Shown in pieces: positions 36,181 through 45,155 of a stretch of 64,000 nt of DNA. Source of the stretch: DATAGF01 sp963835685 (GTDB lineage Bacteria > Actinomycetota > Thermoleophilia > Miltoncostaeales > Miltoncostaeaceae); assembly GCA_963835685.1 (NCBI GenBank), contig CAWIGI010000010.1, forward strand, positions 255,787 to 319,786, read 5' to 3'. The notes under the pieces were generated by a model that ran no database searches, was not told where the DNA came from, and saw only the letters and a list, made by a program, of their open reading frames with translations. Within the stretch, counting starts at the first letter, position 1; each line of letters starts with the position of its first letter. The position numbers and the translations under genes were made by a program.

Positions 36181-36186
36181 ATCCTA
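36181..36186 (-). promoter_or_regulatory. -10 box of the leaderless lipoprotein gene
   Basis: TAGGAT on the minus strand ends 6 bases before ATG 36174, with no Shine-Dalgarno sequence. It is the same arrangement as at several other genes in the window. Confidence 0.5.
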
Positions 36187-36475
36187 CGGAGTCCTCGCCG
36201 CGCAACCATCGGATCCGAGGGCTCGGGGTCCCTCGCCGTGGAACGACCGACGGCGGCGCACTCCTCGCCTCTCCCTGCCTACGGCAGAGCCTTCGCGATT
36301 TCCTCCCGCGGCCAACGAAGGTGCTCGGGCGCCTTGTCGCTGATGTCGGCAAGCGGGATCCCGTCCTTCGCCGCATCGTCGCGACCTCCTGAGCTCCCGG
36401 GCGCGGTGGCCGAATCGCACCGATGAGCACCAGTCAAGCCGGGTCGGATGAGAGGACGATGAGCGGATCCGCGCC

Positions 36476-36507
36476 CTCATCGCGCCCTCATGTGCGCGTC
36501 CTAGCGT
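36476..36507 (+). promoter_or_regulatory. Two CTCAT boxes 11 bp apart and -10 box before the first FN3 paralogue
   Basis: CTCAT at 36476-36480 and 36487-36491 are 11 bases apart (inside the repeated CGCCCTCAT), and TAGCGT (36502-36507) starts 15 bases after the second box. The second FN3 paralogue at 58 kb has the same layout with identical distances. Direct repeats of 11-bp period 8-10 bases from the -10 suit a SARP or an OmpR/PhoB-type activator. The rest of the 36175-36551 gap holds no gene. Confidence 0.6.
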
Positions 36508-36551
36508 CGCGCTCATGGCCCGGTCCGGGCCGATCACGAGAGGAGCGCGTG

Positions 36552-37361
36552 ATGAGCGCACGAAGCAACCGATCCCGCATCGCCGGGGTCGCGGTGGCGG
36601 CGATCGTCGCCGGAGCCGCGATCGCCGGCGGCGCCATGGCGGGCGGCGCGACCGACGGCACCACGGCCCGCACGTCGGAGGGCGCGCGAGCGCACGCCGC
36701 GGCGACCGGAAAGGTCGTCCGGCTCGGGGACGCGCGCATGAAGTTCGAGATCAACGCGACCGACGGCGATGGAGGGGTCCAGGTCTTCCTCGATGCCGAC
36801 CCCTGGAAGCAGATGTCGATCTTCGATCCCGACGGGGCGCGGATCTTCCAATCGACCACGGCCGGCCGGATGGGTAAGCAGGGCGGCACCGAGCTGTTCC
36901 TCGAGAGCGCCGAGCCGCCGTTCGCGAAGCTGCCCGTGGCGAAGTTGCTGAAGCGGTTCCCGAAGGGCACGTACACGTTCCGTGGCACGGGCCTGCGGGG
37001 CGAGCGCTACGTGGGAGCCGCCCGGCTCGGCCACGACCTCCCCGACGGTCCGGTGCTGGTCTCGCCGCTCAAGCGCCACCCCCCGCAGGCGCCGAACGCG
37101 ACCACCGTCGTTTGGAGGCCGGTCGCCCCACCGAACGGCAGCCCGATCATCGGCTACCAGGTGCTGGTCACGTGGGCCGAAACGGGCCTGCGAGCCCTAC
37201 CGAAGGTCGTCCTGGACGTGATGATGCCCCCCTCGGCGACGCAGATGTCGATCCCGCCCGGCTTCCTGCGGCCCGGGACCGAGTACGAGTGGGAGATCCT
37301 CGCGATCGAGCGCGGCGGGAACCAGACGCTCTCCTCGGACACGTTCACCACCGCCGGCTGA
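36552..37361 (+). CDS. Secreted fibronectin type III-like protein, copy 1
   Basis: A 269-aa protein with an N-terminal signal (IAGVAVAAIVAGAAIAGGAMAGGA), a central domain (about 55-160: KFEINATDGDGGVQVFLDADPWKQMSIFDPDGARIFQST ... GTELFLESAEPPFAKLP) and a C-terminal FN3-like domain (about 175-269: TVVWRPVAPPNGSPIIGYQVLV ... PGTEYEWEILAIERGGNQTLSSDTF). ATG 36552 is chosen over upstream ATGs because GAGAGGAGCG lies before it and the paralogue at 58377 starts at the same point. The two copies are equal in length and about 70% identical. Confidence 0.8.
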   Translation: MSARSNRSRIAGVAVAAIVAGAAIAGGAMAGGATDGTTARTSEGARAHAAATGKVVRLGDARMKFEINATDGDGGVQVFLDADPWKQMSIFDPDGARIFQSTTAGRMGKQGGTELFLESAEPPFAKLPVAKLLKRFPKGTYTFRGTGLRGERYVGAARLGHDLPDGPVLVSPLKRHPPQAPNATTVVWRPVAPPNGSPIIGYQVLVTWAETGLRALPKVVLDVMMPPSATQMSIPPGFLRPGTEYEWEILAIERGGNQTLSSDTFTTAG

Positions 37362-37536
37362 TCGGACGCTCACGCGGCTGAAGCTCAAACGGGTAGCGGC
37401 TCCACGTCGCGCGGGACGCCCATCGGCGGGACGACCGGCGTGGGCCGCGACCCGAGAACTGCGGCCGGTCGGCGGCGTCAAAGCACCGGCATCAAGTCGG
37501 TGCCGGTCAGCCGCCGAGGATTCCCTCGGCCCCTGC

Positions 37537-37870
37537 TGCGGCCGCTCAGCACCAGCCGGACCCGCCCGAGAACGGGCCGGCGATCCTCTCCGAGCTCAGG
37601 GGTGACTACTTGCTGGACGTCGATCCCGGTGCCCTCGCCAGCATCGACAAGCCGACGTTGCTGGTCGCGGCGACCGACTCGCCCCCAGCCTTCAGGCGCG
37701 TCCACGAGAAGGCCGTCGCCGCCATCCCAAGCGCGCGCGCGGCGCTGGTCGGCGGAGGTCACCTGGTCAATCCGGCCGATCCGGCCGTGCTCGCGTTCGT
37801 TGGGGAGGTTCTGGGTAAGCGCAGCCGCGTAGACCCGGTGTGTCGCTCTCGCGCGTACGCGAGCGCGTAA
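37537..37870 (+). pseudogene. C-terminal remnant of an alpha/beta hydrolase
   Basis: The frame reads PAILSELRGDYLLDVDPGALASIDKPTLLVAATDSPPAFRRVHEKAVAAIPSARAALVGGGHLVNPADPAVLAFVGEVL: the acid residue and catalytic His (GGGHLVNP) region of a hydrolase. The N-terminal two thirds, with the nucleophile, are missing, and the frame runs on beyond the natural end by about 20 codons. No start context. Confidence 0.6.
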
Positions 37871-37949
37871 ATGGCCCTGGCGGGCACGCTCGCTCTGGAC
37901 GAGACGCAGGAGCGACGGCACAGGCTGCCCGCCGCCGGGGGCCCTGTGG

Positions 37950-38240
37950 CGTCTGAAGGTGACATGTTCACGGCGACGACCACGGCCTGCGGCGGTAGGG
38001 GCGCCTCAGGGGAGCAGGGTCCGGGGGGTAGGCGGGACAGGACGACCGCGCCGGGGGAGGGCCAACCGGATTGGTCCAGCGCGCGGTCGAGGGCGTGGCG
38101 CAGCTTGAGCTCGCAGATGGCGCCCTCGGCGTGGGCCTGGCGGTCGATCTGAGCGTCGCGGCCGGCCGCGGTGGCACAGGCCGCGGCGGCCGCGCACCCT
38201 TCGGGATGGCGGAGCATGTTGGGCTGGGGCGGGATGAGCG
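37950..38240 (-). mobile_element. Possible transposase remnant
   Basis: The minus frame reads GCAAAAACATAAGRDAQIDRQAHAEGAICELKLRHALDRALD. The Glu-bearing helix with -EG-x3-ELK-x2-H-x-L-x-RAL resembles the last catalytic motif of IS1182-type DDE transposases. There is no complete frame and no inverted repeats were found. Tentative. Confidence 0.3.
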
Positions 38241-38395
38241 CCAGGACCCCGCGCCCGGCCAGCTCCAGACCGCCGACTCGACAGCGATTCGCGGGCCTCA
38301 GCCAGTGAGCCCTTCCGGCTGTTGACGCGCCGCGCCCGTTAGGGGATACCTGACACCCGCCACGCCAGCGGATTGCCGAGGCGACAGGAGGCACC

Positions 38396-39079
38396 GTGCG
38401 ATCAGACTCCAATGGCAGCGCGCGCGCGACGTTGTGGGAGCGCTGGGCGCCCGCGTCGGGCGCCGTGTCCGTGATCCTCCTGGTCATCGCATTCCTCGTC
38501 GCGGGCAGCTCGCCTGACCCGGACGCTCCCGAGACCGAGATCGCCTCGTACCTGGCCTCGGACTCCAACCAGAACCAGAACTTCGCGGCGTTCTTCGTGT
38601 TCCTGGCGGGCGTCCTCTTCATGCTCGTCTTCCTCTCCGTGCTGCGGTCGCGACTGGCGGCGGCCGAGGGCTCTGGCGGGGGCCTGGCCCCTCTAGCCTT
38701 CGGGTCAGGGGTGGCCAGCGCAGCCCTCTGGATCGGCGCCGTCTCATTCTTCGTCGCCCCGCTGGCCGTAGCCGACGAGCGGGGGGCGCTCGGCGCCCCA
38801 GCGGACCTCTACGCGTTCGCGAACGACGCCGGCTACCTCCTGTGGATCGGGGCGGTCGTCCTGGGCGCGCTGGTGGTCTGGGCCACATCGGCGGTCGCAT
38901 TCAGGACGGGCATGCTGCCGCGCTGGTTCGCGTGGGTCGGGGTGGTGGTGGGCGTGATCTGCCTGTTTGCGATCTTCTTCATCCCGGCCTTCGTGTACTG
39001 GGCCTGGATCCTGGTCGCCTCGCTCCTGCTCCTGCGCCCCCGAGCCGGCGCCTCTAGGGCGGCCCCCTCGCCAGCCTGA
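38396..39079 (+). CDS. Membrane protein of unknown function
   Basis: A 227-aa protein with six hydrophobic segments (for example VSVILLVIAFLVAGS, FFVFLAGVLFMLVFLSVL, WIGAVVLGALVVWATSAVAF, FAWVGVVVGVICLFAIFFIPAFVYWAWILVASLLLL). The extracellular loop after the first helix is acidic (SSPDPDAPETEIASYLASDSNQNQ). GTG 38396 follows GGAGGCACC. It resembles small DUF-type membrane proteins frequent in actinobacteria, but no family is named with confidence. Confidence 0.7.
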   Translation: MRSDSNGSARATLWERWAPASGAVSVILLVIAFLVAGSSPDPDAPETEIASYLASDSNQNQNFAAFFVFLAGVLFMLVFLSVLRSRLAAAEGSGGGLAPLAFGSGVASAALWIGAVSFFVAPLAVADERGALGAPADLYAFANDAGYLLWIGAVVLGALVVWATSAVAFRTGMLPRWFAWVGVVVGVICLFAIFFIPAFVYWAWILVASLLLLRPRAGASRAAPSPA

Positions 39080-39101
39080 GTCGACTCAGCCGGCGAACGG
39101 A

Positions 39102-39140
39102 ACCGCGCCAGGATTCGAACCTGCGCTGCAAACCGCGGGT
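39102..39140 (-). tRNA. tRNA T-arm-like remnant (att-site candidate)
   Basis: On the minus strand CAGG TTCGAAT CCTG forms a T arm and is followed by a short 3' strand GCGCGGTTCC; upstream lies GGTTTGCAGCGC. The first T-stem pair does not form and the anticodon arm is not convincing, so the isotype is unclear. A 32-bp repeat that also follows an integrase remnant (40772-40803) starts 12 bases away. Confidence 0.45.
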
Positions 39141-39151
39141 TCCGAGCGTCG

Positions 39152-39183
39152 GGGGGCCATCGAGGGGGCCATCGGGGCGACAC
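39152..39183. repeat. 32-bp repeat, copy 1
   Basis: Identical to 40772-40803 (begins GGGGGCCATCGAGGGGGCCA). This copy lies beside a tRNA remnant; the other lies just beyond the end of a tyrosine integrase remnant, on the same relative side. Internally it contains the 12-base direct repeat GGGGGCCATCGA/GGGGGCCATCGG. Confidence 0.8.
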
Positions 39184-39345
39184 GCGACGACGTGCGCCGG
39201 GGGTGTCCGCAGCCGCCGGCGAACTCTCAGGAGCGCGCGCGTAGGGCGACACCGGACCCTCGGGCCATCTCACGTCCTGCGCTCGAGGCTCGTTCTCTTG
39301 ACGCACCCCGCCACGAAAGGGCAAGCGATGACCAAGGAGGGGACG

Positions 39346-40206
39346 ATGATCGGTGACATGTGGAACCTGAGCGGCCGAACGGCGATCGTGACAGGGGCGT
39401 CGTCCGGGCTGGGCGTCACGTTCTCCGAGGCCCTCGCCGAGGCCGGCGCGAACGTGGTGGTGGCGGCCCGCCGGGCCGACCGCCTGCAGGAGCTCGCCGG
39501 CCGCATTGAGGCGGGCGGTGGCCGGGCGCTGGCCGTCACCTGCGACGTCGCCGATCCCGAGCAGGTGGCCGAGATGACGCGCGCCGCGGTCGAGCGCTTC
39601 GGCCGCCTGGACATCCTGGTCTGCAACGCGGGCACGACCGGCGACGCCGGGCCGATGGCCGAGAAGCTGCCCCACGAGCTCTTCGAGCAGACGGTCCGCG
39701 TCAACCTGCTCGGGGTCTGGTACTGCTGCCGCGACGTCGGCGCGGTCATGCTGGGCCAGGGCGCAGGTGCGATCATCAACGTCTCGTCAACCGCCGGGGT
39801 CGGCGGGGTCCAGCACTTCCCGCCCGCCTACCAGGCCACGAAGGCGGCAGTGATCAACCTGACCCGCAACCTCGCCCTCTCGTGGGCCGGGCGCGGGGTG
39901 AGGGTCAACGCGCTGGCCCCGGGCTGGTTCCCCAGCGAGATGGCAAGCCCCTTCATCGAGGCCCCGGTCTACGGTGAGCACATCCTCCGCCACGAGCCCA
40001 CCGGCCGCGTCGGCGACCCCGCCGAGCTGGTGGGTCCCCTGCTCTTCCTCGCCTCCGACGCGTCCAGCCGGGTGATCGGCGAGACCCTGGTGGTCGATGG
40101 CGGTCACTCGGCGGGCTTCATGGGAACCCAGTACGGCCAGGAGCTCTACGACTTCCACGCCGCGATCGTCCCGGACGGTCTTGGCGAGCGCATCGTCCCC
40201 CAATAG
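39346..40206 (+). CDS. Short-chain dehydrogenase/reductase
   Basis: A 286-aa NAD(P)-dependent oxidoreductase of the classical SDR type. TGASSGLG binds the cofactor (near residue 16), VCNAGTTGDAGP is the NAG motif, NVSSTAG carries the catalytic Ser, and AYQATKAAV the Tyr-x3-Lys. LASDASSRVIGETLVVDGGHSAGF closes the fold. ATG 39346 is preferred because AAGGAGG lies 7 bases upstream; two ATGs further up lack such a site. The substrate is unknown. It stands between the two 32-bp repeats. Confidence 0.9.
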   Translation: MIGDMWNLSGRTAIVTGASSGLGVTFSEALAEAGANVVVAARRADRLQELAGRIEAGGGRALAVTCDVADPEQVAEMTRAAVERFGRLDILVCNAGTTGDAGPMAEKLPHELFEQTVRVNLLGVWYCCRDVGAVMLGQGAGAIINVSSTAGVGGVQHFPPAYQATKAAVINLTRNLALSWAGRGVRVNALAPGWFPSEMASPFIEAPVYGEHILRHEPTGRVGDPAELVGPLLFLASDASSRVIGETLVVDGGHSAGFMGTQYGQELYDFHAAIVPDGLGERIVPQ

Positions 40207-40415
40207 CGGGGGAGGAGGCGTCCCGCCGGTCACAGCCCTAGCGCCAGGACCTGGGCCGGACGGGGCCTGCGCCCGCCACGACCTCTGTCGTACGATCGCG
40301 CCCCGGAGGGCCGTCGTGCCCGGGAGCGCGGCTCAGAATGGGAGCTAGCGTGGTCGAAACGCCGGCCACGCTCGATGGCGACTCGGCCGACGCAGGATCA
40401 CGACAGGAGGAGACC

Positions 40416-40733
40416 ATGGCGGCGTACTGCCTCTTCGACAACGTCGAGATCACCGACCGCGCCGCGCTGGCCGAGTACGCCTCGAAGGTCGGCGAGACCG
40501 TCCGCCGGCACGGTGGGCGCTACCTCGCGCTGGGCGGGACGGTGGAGCCCATCGAGGGCGCGCCCACGCTGCATGAGCCCGTCCTCCTCGAGTTCCCGGA
40601 CCTCGCCGCCGCGCACGCCTGGTACGACTCGCCGGAGTACCGGCCCCTGCGCGACCTCCGCCACGCCGCTGTCCGCACGACGGCGGTCTTCTTCGAGACG
40701 CCCGCCTCCGTCCTCGACCGGACCCGGGCGTGA
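40416..40733 (+). CDS. DUF1330 family protein
   Basis: A 105-aa ferredoxin-like alpha/beta barrel protein: AYCLFDNVEITDRAALAEYASKVGETVRRHGGRYLALGGTVEPIEG, then LLEFPDLAAAHAWYDSPEYRPLRDLRHAAVRTTAVFFE, the usual DUF1330 pattern. ATG 40416 follows AGGAGGAGACC. Function in the family is unknown. The upstream SDR may share its transcript. Confidence 0.88.
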   Translation: MAAYCLFDNVEITDRAALAEYASKVGETVRRHGGRYLALGGTVEPIEGAPTLHEPVLLEFPDLAAAHAWYDSPEYRPLRDLRHAAVRTTAVFFETPASVLDRTRA

Positions 40734-40771
40734 CGCGCGCTACCGGCCCTCGGGAGGATCGTGCCCCAGTC

Positions 40772-40803
40772 GGGGGCCATCGAGGGGGCCATCGGGGCGA
40801 CAC
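40772..40803. repeat. 32-bp repeat, copy 2
   Basis: Identical to 39152-39183. It lies 40 bases beyond the stop of the integrase remnant on the minus strand, so both copies are best read as the 3' end of related integrated elements. Confidence 0.8.
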
Positions 40804-40842
40804 TCGGACGACGAGTTGACGACGAAGGGCGAGACGAGCCGC

Positions 40843-41068
40843 TCAGGGCAGCAGCGACGCGCGCTCGACCTCGCGATCGTCGACCAGGACGTGCGCGTAG
40901 GTGTCGAGCGTCACGCTCGCTCGCGCGTGCCGGCGGCGCGAGCGACCTCGTGCACCGGCAGGCCCTCGTGCAGGCGAAGCGAGATGAAGCGGTGGCGGAG
41001 GTCGTGCAGGTTGAAGCGCGGCACGCCCGCCGCCTTGCACGGCGCGGCAAACGCCGACACCTTCGCCG
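40843..41068 (-). pseudogene. Tyrosine integrase, C-terminal remnant
   Basis: Minus frames encode AAPCKAAGVPRFNLHDLRHRFISLRLHEGLPVHEVARAAG and, one base out of frame after a shift near 40935, ASVTLDTYAHVLVDDREVERASLLP. These give the HxLRH box and the catalytic Tyr (TYAHVL) of phage-type tyrosine recombinases. The N-terminal arm-binding and first catalytic Arg parts are absent, and at 41068 it abuts a truncated hydrolase. Confidence 0.75.
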
Positions 41069-41307
41069 GCGAGGCGGCTGATCCGGCATGGGCGGACATC
41101 GACCTGGATGCCCTAAGTGGCATCACATTTCCGGTGCTCCTAACGCAGGGAGACCAGAGCCCACCCATGTTCGCGAAGATCATCGCGCGGCTGGCCGCGG
41201 CCATGGACAACGCCGAGGTGAGGACGCTGCCGGGCGCCGGGCACGTTCCCCACGCGACGCACCCTGCCGACTACGTGGCGGTGATCAGCCGATTCGCGGC
41301 CGGCTGA
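41069..41307 (+). pseudogene. C-terminal remnant of an alpha/beta hydrolase
   Basis: The frame reads ADPAWADIDLDALSGITFPVLLTQGDQSPPMFAKIIARLAAAMDNAEVRTLPGAGHVPHATHPADYVAVISRFAAG, the acid and His (GAGHVPH) end of a hydrolase, closing with TGA at the natural end. Its 5' part has been replaced by the integrase remnant on the other strand. Confidence 0.65.
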
Positions 41308-41624
41308 TCCGCCAAATCTCTTCCTCACGCTGCGACATCACGCCGCGCCGCCGACGCACGATCTGGCAGCCGTCAGCACGCTTCCCTCCCGAGCGACAGA
41401 GAGACCCACTGCTCCTTTCCCACGAAGGGAGGCGTCTCCGCGGCGACGCCTGGGGCTCTCGCTCAGGACGAGCCTCGGGCGCGTCAGCCCGACCGCAGCA
41501 GACGCTCGCAATCGCCTTACCGAAGCAGGCGTGACGGGAGCTTCGGCTTGGGGCTCCTCCGCCTCGTCCAGAGCAGCAGCCGGCCCGTCGCCGGGCTCGG
41601 TGTTGCTGTCACGCGAAAGCGCAA
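41308..41624. other. Intergenic stretch without recognisable gene
   Basis: No frame here shows protein-like composition or a family motif. It separates the hydrolase remnant from an intact convergent hydrolase. Confidence 0.5.
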
Positions 41625-42467
41625 CTAGGCGAATCGCTTCACGAAGTCGAGTGCCGTCTGTGCCACCTCGCGCCAGCCGCTGTCGATCGTGAGCGAGTGC
41701 CCGCGGTTCGGGATCCTGGTGATCTCGGTGACGGACTCGTTGTGCTTCTGGCGCTTGTAGGCGGCGTTGGCGATCGCCCACGGGACGGTGTGGTCCTTCT
41801 CGCCCTCGATGATCAGCAGCGGGCCACGGTCTGGATTCCTAGGATCGACCTTGGCCTCGGTGAAGGGGTTGAGGTTCGCGTTCGCCATCTGCATCAGGGC
41901 CACCCCGGGGGTGGCCACGTGGTAGGTGTCGTACAGGTGCCGCGCCTCGTTCTCGTCCAGCGCATTGGCCCAGCCGTACTTGAACTGGTCGAACGTGAGG
42001 GTGATCGCGCGGCCGCGGTTGAGCGGATTCCGCAGCACCGGGCTGGCCGACTTCAATGCCGAGAGCGGCAGGGGCAGGACGCCTCGGAACGGCCCCGGGT
42101 CGATGGCCACCGAGGCGGCTGAGAGCCCCCGGTCGGCGATCATGTAGGTGAGCAGGCCGCCCGTCGAATGGCCCATCACGGCGGGCTTCTTATCGAGCTG
42201 GTCGATCACCTTGGCGGTGTGGTCGGCAACCTGCTTCAGGGTCTTCCTCGCGAAGACGTCGGGGTTCGCCCGCGCTTCCTCGACCGTTTCCGGATCGTCA
42301 GGCCAGGAGGGCGTCACACCCGCGTAGCCGTTCTCCTCGAACAGACCGACCCAGTTGTCCCAGCTGCTCGGCAGGAGCCAGAGCCCATGGATGAAGACGA
42401 CCGGCGTCTTGCCGCTCGAGTTGGCTTGATCGATCTGGCGCTGCTCGCGCTCGGTGATCTCGGCCAT
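41625..42467 (-). CDS. Alpha/beta hydrolase
   Basis: A 280-aa hydrolase: oxyanion segment VVFIHGLWLLPSSWDNW, nucleophile elbow MGHSTGGLLTYMIAD (Ser near 100), acid in IEGEKDHTVPW and catalytic His in IPNRGHSLTIDSGW. The unusually long region between elbow and acid (SPVLRNPLNRGRAITLTFDQFKYGWANALDENEARHLYDTYHVATPG) forms the cap. ATG 42467 follows GGAAGGAGCGCCACC. The gene is complete, unlike the hydrolase pieces on its left. Confidence 0.88.
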   Translation of the reverse strand: MAEITEREQRQIDQANSSGKTPVVFIHGLWLLPSSWDNWVGLFEENGYAGVTPSWPDDPETVEEARANPDVFARKTLKQVADHTAKVIDQLDKKPAVMGHSTGGLLTYMIADRGLSAASVAIDPGPFRGVLPLPLSALKSASPVLRNPLNRGRAITLTFDQFKYGWANALDENEARHLYDTYHVATPGVALMQMANANLNPFTEAKVDPRNPDRGPLLIIEGEKDHTVPWAIANAAYKRQKHNESVTEITRIPNRGHSLTIDSGWREVAQTALDFVKRFA

Positions 42468-42837
42468 GGTGGCGCTCCTTCCCCTGGGCGGCGGACGAGT
42501 CCACTCCGGTCAATACCCGACCATAACCGCTCGGATCACGCGTATAGGGGGCCGACCGTCCTGCTCGGGGGGCTGCCCCCGCGAGGCGACGTCCCCTCGT
42601 TGACTTGGGTTCAGTCGGGTCGAGGTCCGAGATGACCTCACAAACCCCCCGCCTCTCCTTCCCGCAGCGGTACAGCACGCCGAGGCGGCCAACCCGCCAG
42701 CGCCGGTGGACACCGGGCGAGGGCCCGACCCGCGTTGCCACCCCGCGAGCACGACCGACATCCCCAGCCGCGGCGATCAAGGAGCCATGCTCTCGCCGAC
42801 ACGGCGAACCTGGAGCACGCGCGAGGCCGGCGGTGGG

Positions 42838-43346
42838 GAGTGCCTTGACGGGAGCGGGCAGGAGGGTCACTGTGAAGGAGCGAGCGCGAGCACACTTGGT
42901 TCCAAGTCGCTCAAGCACTCGCCGCACCGGATCGGAACGTGAACCGGATGCACCGTGGTCCGCAGGTCAGCCGCTCCAATGCCGTCACTCGCCGGGCGAG
43001 ACGCCCGGGAATCGTGACGGAGGCGCCGCACGGCGCGTCGCGGCTCACTGAGGCGGGCGCTCGGGACGACAACCGCTCGCTGCCGGTCCAGAGGGGCGCC
43101 GCGGAACGGCGCGCGCACGATGGTCGACCACGCGGCCAGACGACCAGCGCCCGCACGGGCGCGGCAGCCGCAGGGCGGTGACGCCTTTGGATGCGGCGAG
43201 AGAGGACGGTTCCTTCCCCCCGATTCCCGAGGCGTCGGGGCCGTCCGCCAACCCCACCCAATCAGGTGCCCGCGCAGGCGCCCGGAGACGAGGCCGCCGG
43301 AGCGCGGGGCACCGAACCAGGTGCCACTGAGGGGTCGTCGGTGATG
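42838..43346. repeat. ~500-bp dispersed repeat, copy A
   Basis: Matches 49618-50144 along its length, for example CGCGGCCAGACGA, GGTGACGCCT followed by TGGATGCGGCGA, AATCAGGTGC and TGAGGGGTCGTCGGT, with small gaps; identity is roughly three quarters by eye. Neither copy contains a convincing gene on either strand. The remainder of 42468-43533 also shows no gene except an 18-bp perfect palindrome at 43433-43450 ahead of the Hsp20 gene. Confidence 0.7.
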
Positions 43347-43533
43347 GTCCGGACCGGCGGCCCCTTGACAGCCTTCCTGCTCCCCGGACCGGAGGGTCGG
43401 TCGACGGGGGACGAGGGGTGAACGGTGATGGCGAGCGGCGGCCGCCGCTCGGCGGTTCGGCAACGAGGCCTGGCGCCGGCCCCCTGCGCACGGGGGCGCA
43501 GAGCGACCCCGCTGCCCTCAGGAGGCCCGAGCG

Positions 43534-43989
43534 ATGCTGATGCAATTCGATTCGTTCCGCGGCGAGCTTGACCGCTTGGCCGAGCAGATCATGTCGGGCG
43601 CGCGGCCGCCGCGGCCGGTTCCGATGGACGCCTACCGGCGCGGCGACGAGTTCGTGGTCTCCTTCGACCTGCCGGGCGTGGACCCGGGGACCATCGACCT
43701 CACCGTCGAGCAGAACATCTTGACGATCAAGGCCGAGCGGCGTTTCGAGGGCCGCGAGGGCGATCAGGTGATCGCCGCCGAGCGCCCGCACGGCGCGTTC
43801 AGCCGCCAGCTGTTCCTGGGCGACACGCTCGACGCCGAGCGCCTCGAGGCCACCTACGCGACCGGGGTGCTGACGCTGCAGATCCCGGTGGCTGAGGCGG
43901 CCAAGCCCCGCAAGGTGCCGATCGCCGCGGGCGCCGACGTGCGGACGATCGAGGCTCAGGCCACCCCGGGCAAGACCTCGACCCTATGA
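43534..43989 (+). CDS. Hsp20/alpha-crystallin small heat-shock protein
   Basis: A 151-aa ATP-independent chaperone. The alpha-crystallin domain spans about 30-130: MDAYRRGDEFVVSFDLPGVDPGTIDLTVEQNILTIKAERR, HGAFSRQLFLGDTLDAERLEATYATGVLTLQIPV, ending in the conserved A-x-x-x-G-V-L-x-L motif and PRKVPI. ATG 43534 follows CAGGAGGCCCGAGCG. No HspR (HAIR) or CIRCE site was found upstream; a GC palindrome (43433-43450) is the only dyad there. Confidence 0.95.
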   Translation: MLMQFDSFRGELDRLAEQIMSGARPPRPVPMDAYRRGDEFVVSFDLPGVDPGTIDLTVEQNILTIKAERRFEGREGDQVIAAERPHGAFSRQLFLGDTLDAERLEATYATGVLTLQIPVAEAAKPRKVPIAAGADVRTIEAQATPGKTSTL

Positions 43990-44020
43990 GCGCCGGACCG
44001 ACCCCGGCGCTCAATACGGT

Positions 44021-44476
44021 CTAGGCGCCGGGCCAGGCGGCCACCGTCGTGTCCTCGCCGAAGGTGAAGGCGGAGCCGAGGCCGGCGTATCCCAGAAGGC
44101 GACGCACGCGGGGGCTCGCGCCGACGAGACCGAGCCGACGGCCCGCCCGGTGCGCCCGGTTCCGCAGGCTCACGAGGGCGCAGATGCCGGCGGAGTCGAG
44201 AAGCCGGACTTCCGCGATGTCGACCAGCAACCGATCCGCTGCGGGGTCAAAGAACTCGATCTGGCGGACGAAGTGCGGGACCGTGTAGATGTCGAGGTTG
44301 CCCGACAGGCGGAACAGGACCGAGTCCCGGCGCCGGCGACAGACGACCGACAGCCGCGAGCCGCCCCCGAGCGGCTGGCGGGCCCCTTGAACGGCGACGG
44401 TGTCGGGGTGCGGTCGGGGCTCTGCGCGAAGCAGCGGTGCGTGCTGCCCCGGCGGGAGGAGGGTTGCGGATGGCAT
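44021..44476 (-). CDS. STAS-domain protein
   Basis: A 151-aa protein with a ~35-residue N-terminal extension and a STAS fold: VLFRLSGNLDIYTVPHFVRQIEFFDPAADRLLVDIAEVRLLDSAGICALVSLRNRAHRAGRRLGLVGASPRVRRLLGYAGL. The phosphorylation serine is in LDSAG. It probably acts as an anti-sigma antagonist in stress signalling; it lies tail-to-tail with the Hsp20 gene. No kinase or phosphatase lies next to it. Confidence 0.85.
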   Translation of the reverse strand: MPSATLLPPGQHAPLLRAEPRPHPDTVAVQGARQPLGGGSRLSVVCRRRRDSVLFRLSGNLDIYTVPHFVRQIEFFDPAADRLLVDIAEVRLLDSAGICALVSLRNRAHRAGRRLGLVGASPRVRRLLGYAGLGSAFTFGEDTTVAAWPGA

Positions 44477-44834
44477 GAGCGCCTCCGTTCTACCGGCCGG
44501 TGCCGGGCGAGGCGACGGGAGGGGGCTGGGCTGGCATCAGTCCCCCTCGGGTGCCGTCCGGACCGTTTGCCCGGAGGGCGAAACCCCTCGTCAATACGCC
44601 CACCCTACTCCTGTCCCGCGCGCCGCGGGGGAGAAACACCCGGACGGTGACACCCCTCTCGGCCGGCAGGGTGGGCACCGCGGTCCTCGAGCTCGGAGCG
44701 CTGAGAGCTGGCGAGAACCGCCGCCATGTGGCTGGGACGGGTGCCGACCCCGAGCGCCTCGGCGGCATCCCTGCCATTGGGCGCTCGGTCAGCGGGGCGA
44801 TTCGGGGCATGCAGTCAGAAAAGAGAGTGTGCAG
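44477..44834. other. Intergenic stretch without recognisable gene
   Basis: Both strands were read; no frame shows family motifs or a ribosome site followed by protein-like composition. Confidence 0.45.
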
Positions 44835-45155
44835 ATGACCGAGCCCCTCGACCTCGACCCGATCCGCACGCGCCTGGCGGCAGCGTCACCCGGGCCGTGG
44901 CGGTGGGAGGACTGGGGCGATCCACCCGTGGACCATGAGCGCAGCGCCTACACGCTGGCATCGGATGAGCCCGTCGGCAGCGATCTGCTCCCCGGCCTCA
45001 CGAAGGCCATCTGCACCGCGGCGCAAGCGACCTCAATGTGGAAGAACCCAGCCGACGCGGACCTCATCGCCCACGCCCCCAGCGACATCGCCGCCCTCAT
45101 CGCCGAGGTCGAGCGGCTACGGGGCACAGACCCCGAGATGGCGATGATGTGGTGA
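44835..45155 (+). CDS. Ead/Ea22-like phage-type protein
   Basis: A 106-aa protein: LDLDPIRTRLAAASPGPWRWEDWGDPP at the start and ADADLIAHAPSDIAALIAEVERLRG at the end match the pattern of Ead/Ea22-like proteins of actinophages and integrated elements (R-x-R-L-x-A-A-x-P-G-P-W, then A-D-A-x-L-I-A-x-A-P-x-D-I). Function unknown. It suggests phage-derived DNA here. ATG 44835 is preceded by AGAGAGTGTGCAG, a weak ribosome site. Confidence 0.7.
   Translation: MTEPLDLDPIRTRLAAASPGPWRWEDWGDPPVDHERSAYTLASDEPVGSDLLPGLTKAICTAAQATSMWKNPADADLIAHAPSDIAALIAEVERLRGTDPEMAMMW

Noticed and set aside
43433..43450. 18-bp perfect palindrome before the Hsp20 gene as a heat-shock operator
   Set aside because: It does not match HspR (HAIR) or CIRCE consensus, and G/C-only palindromes are expected by chance in this DNA.
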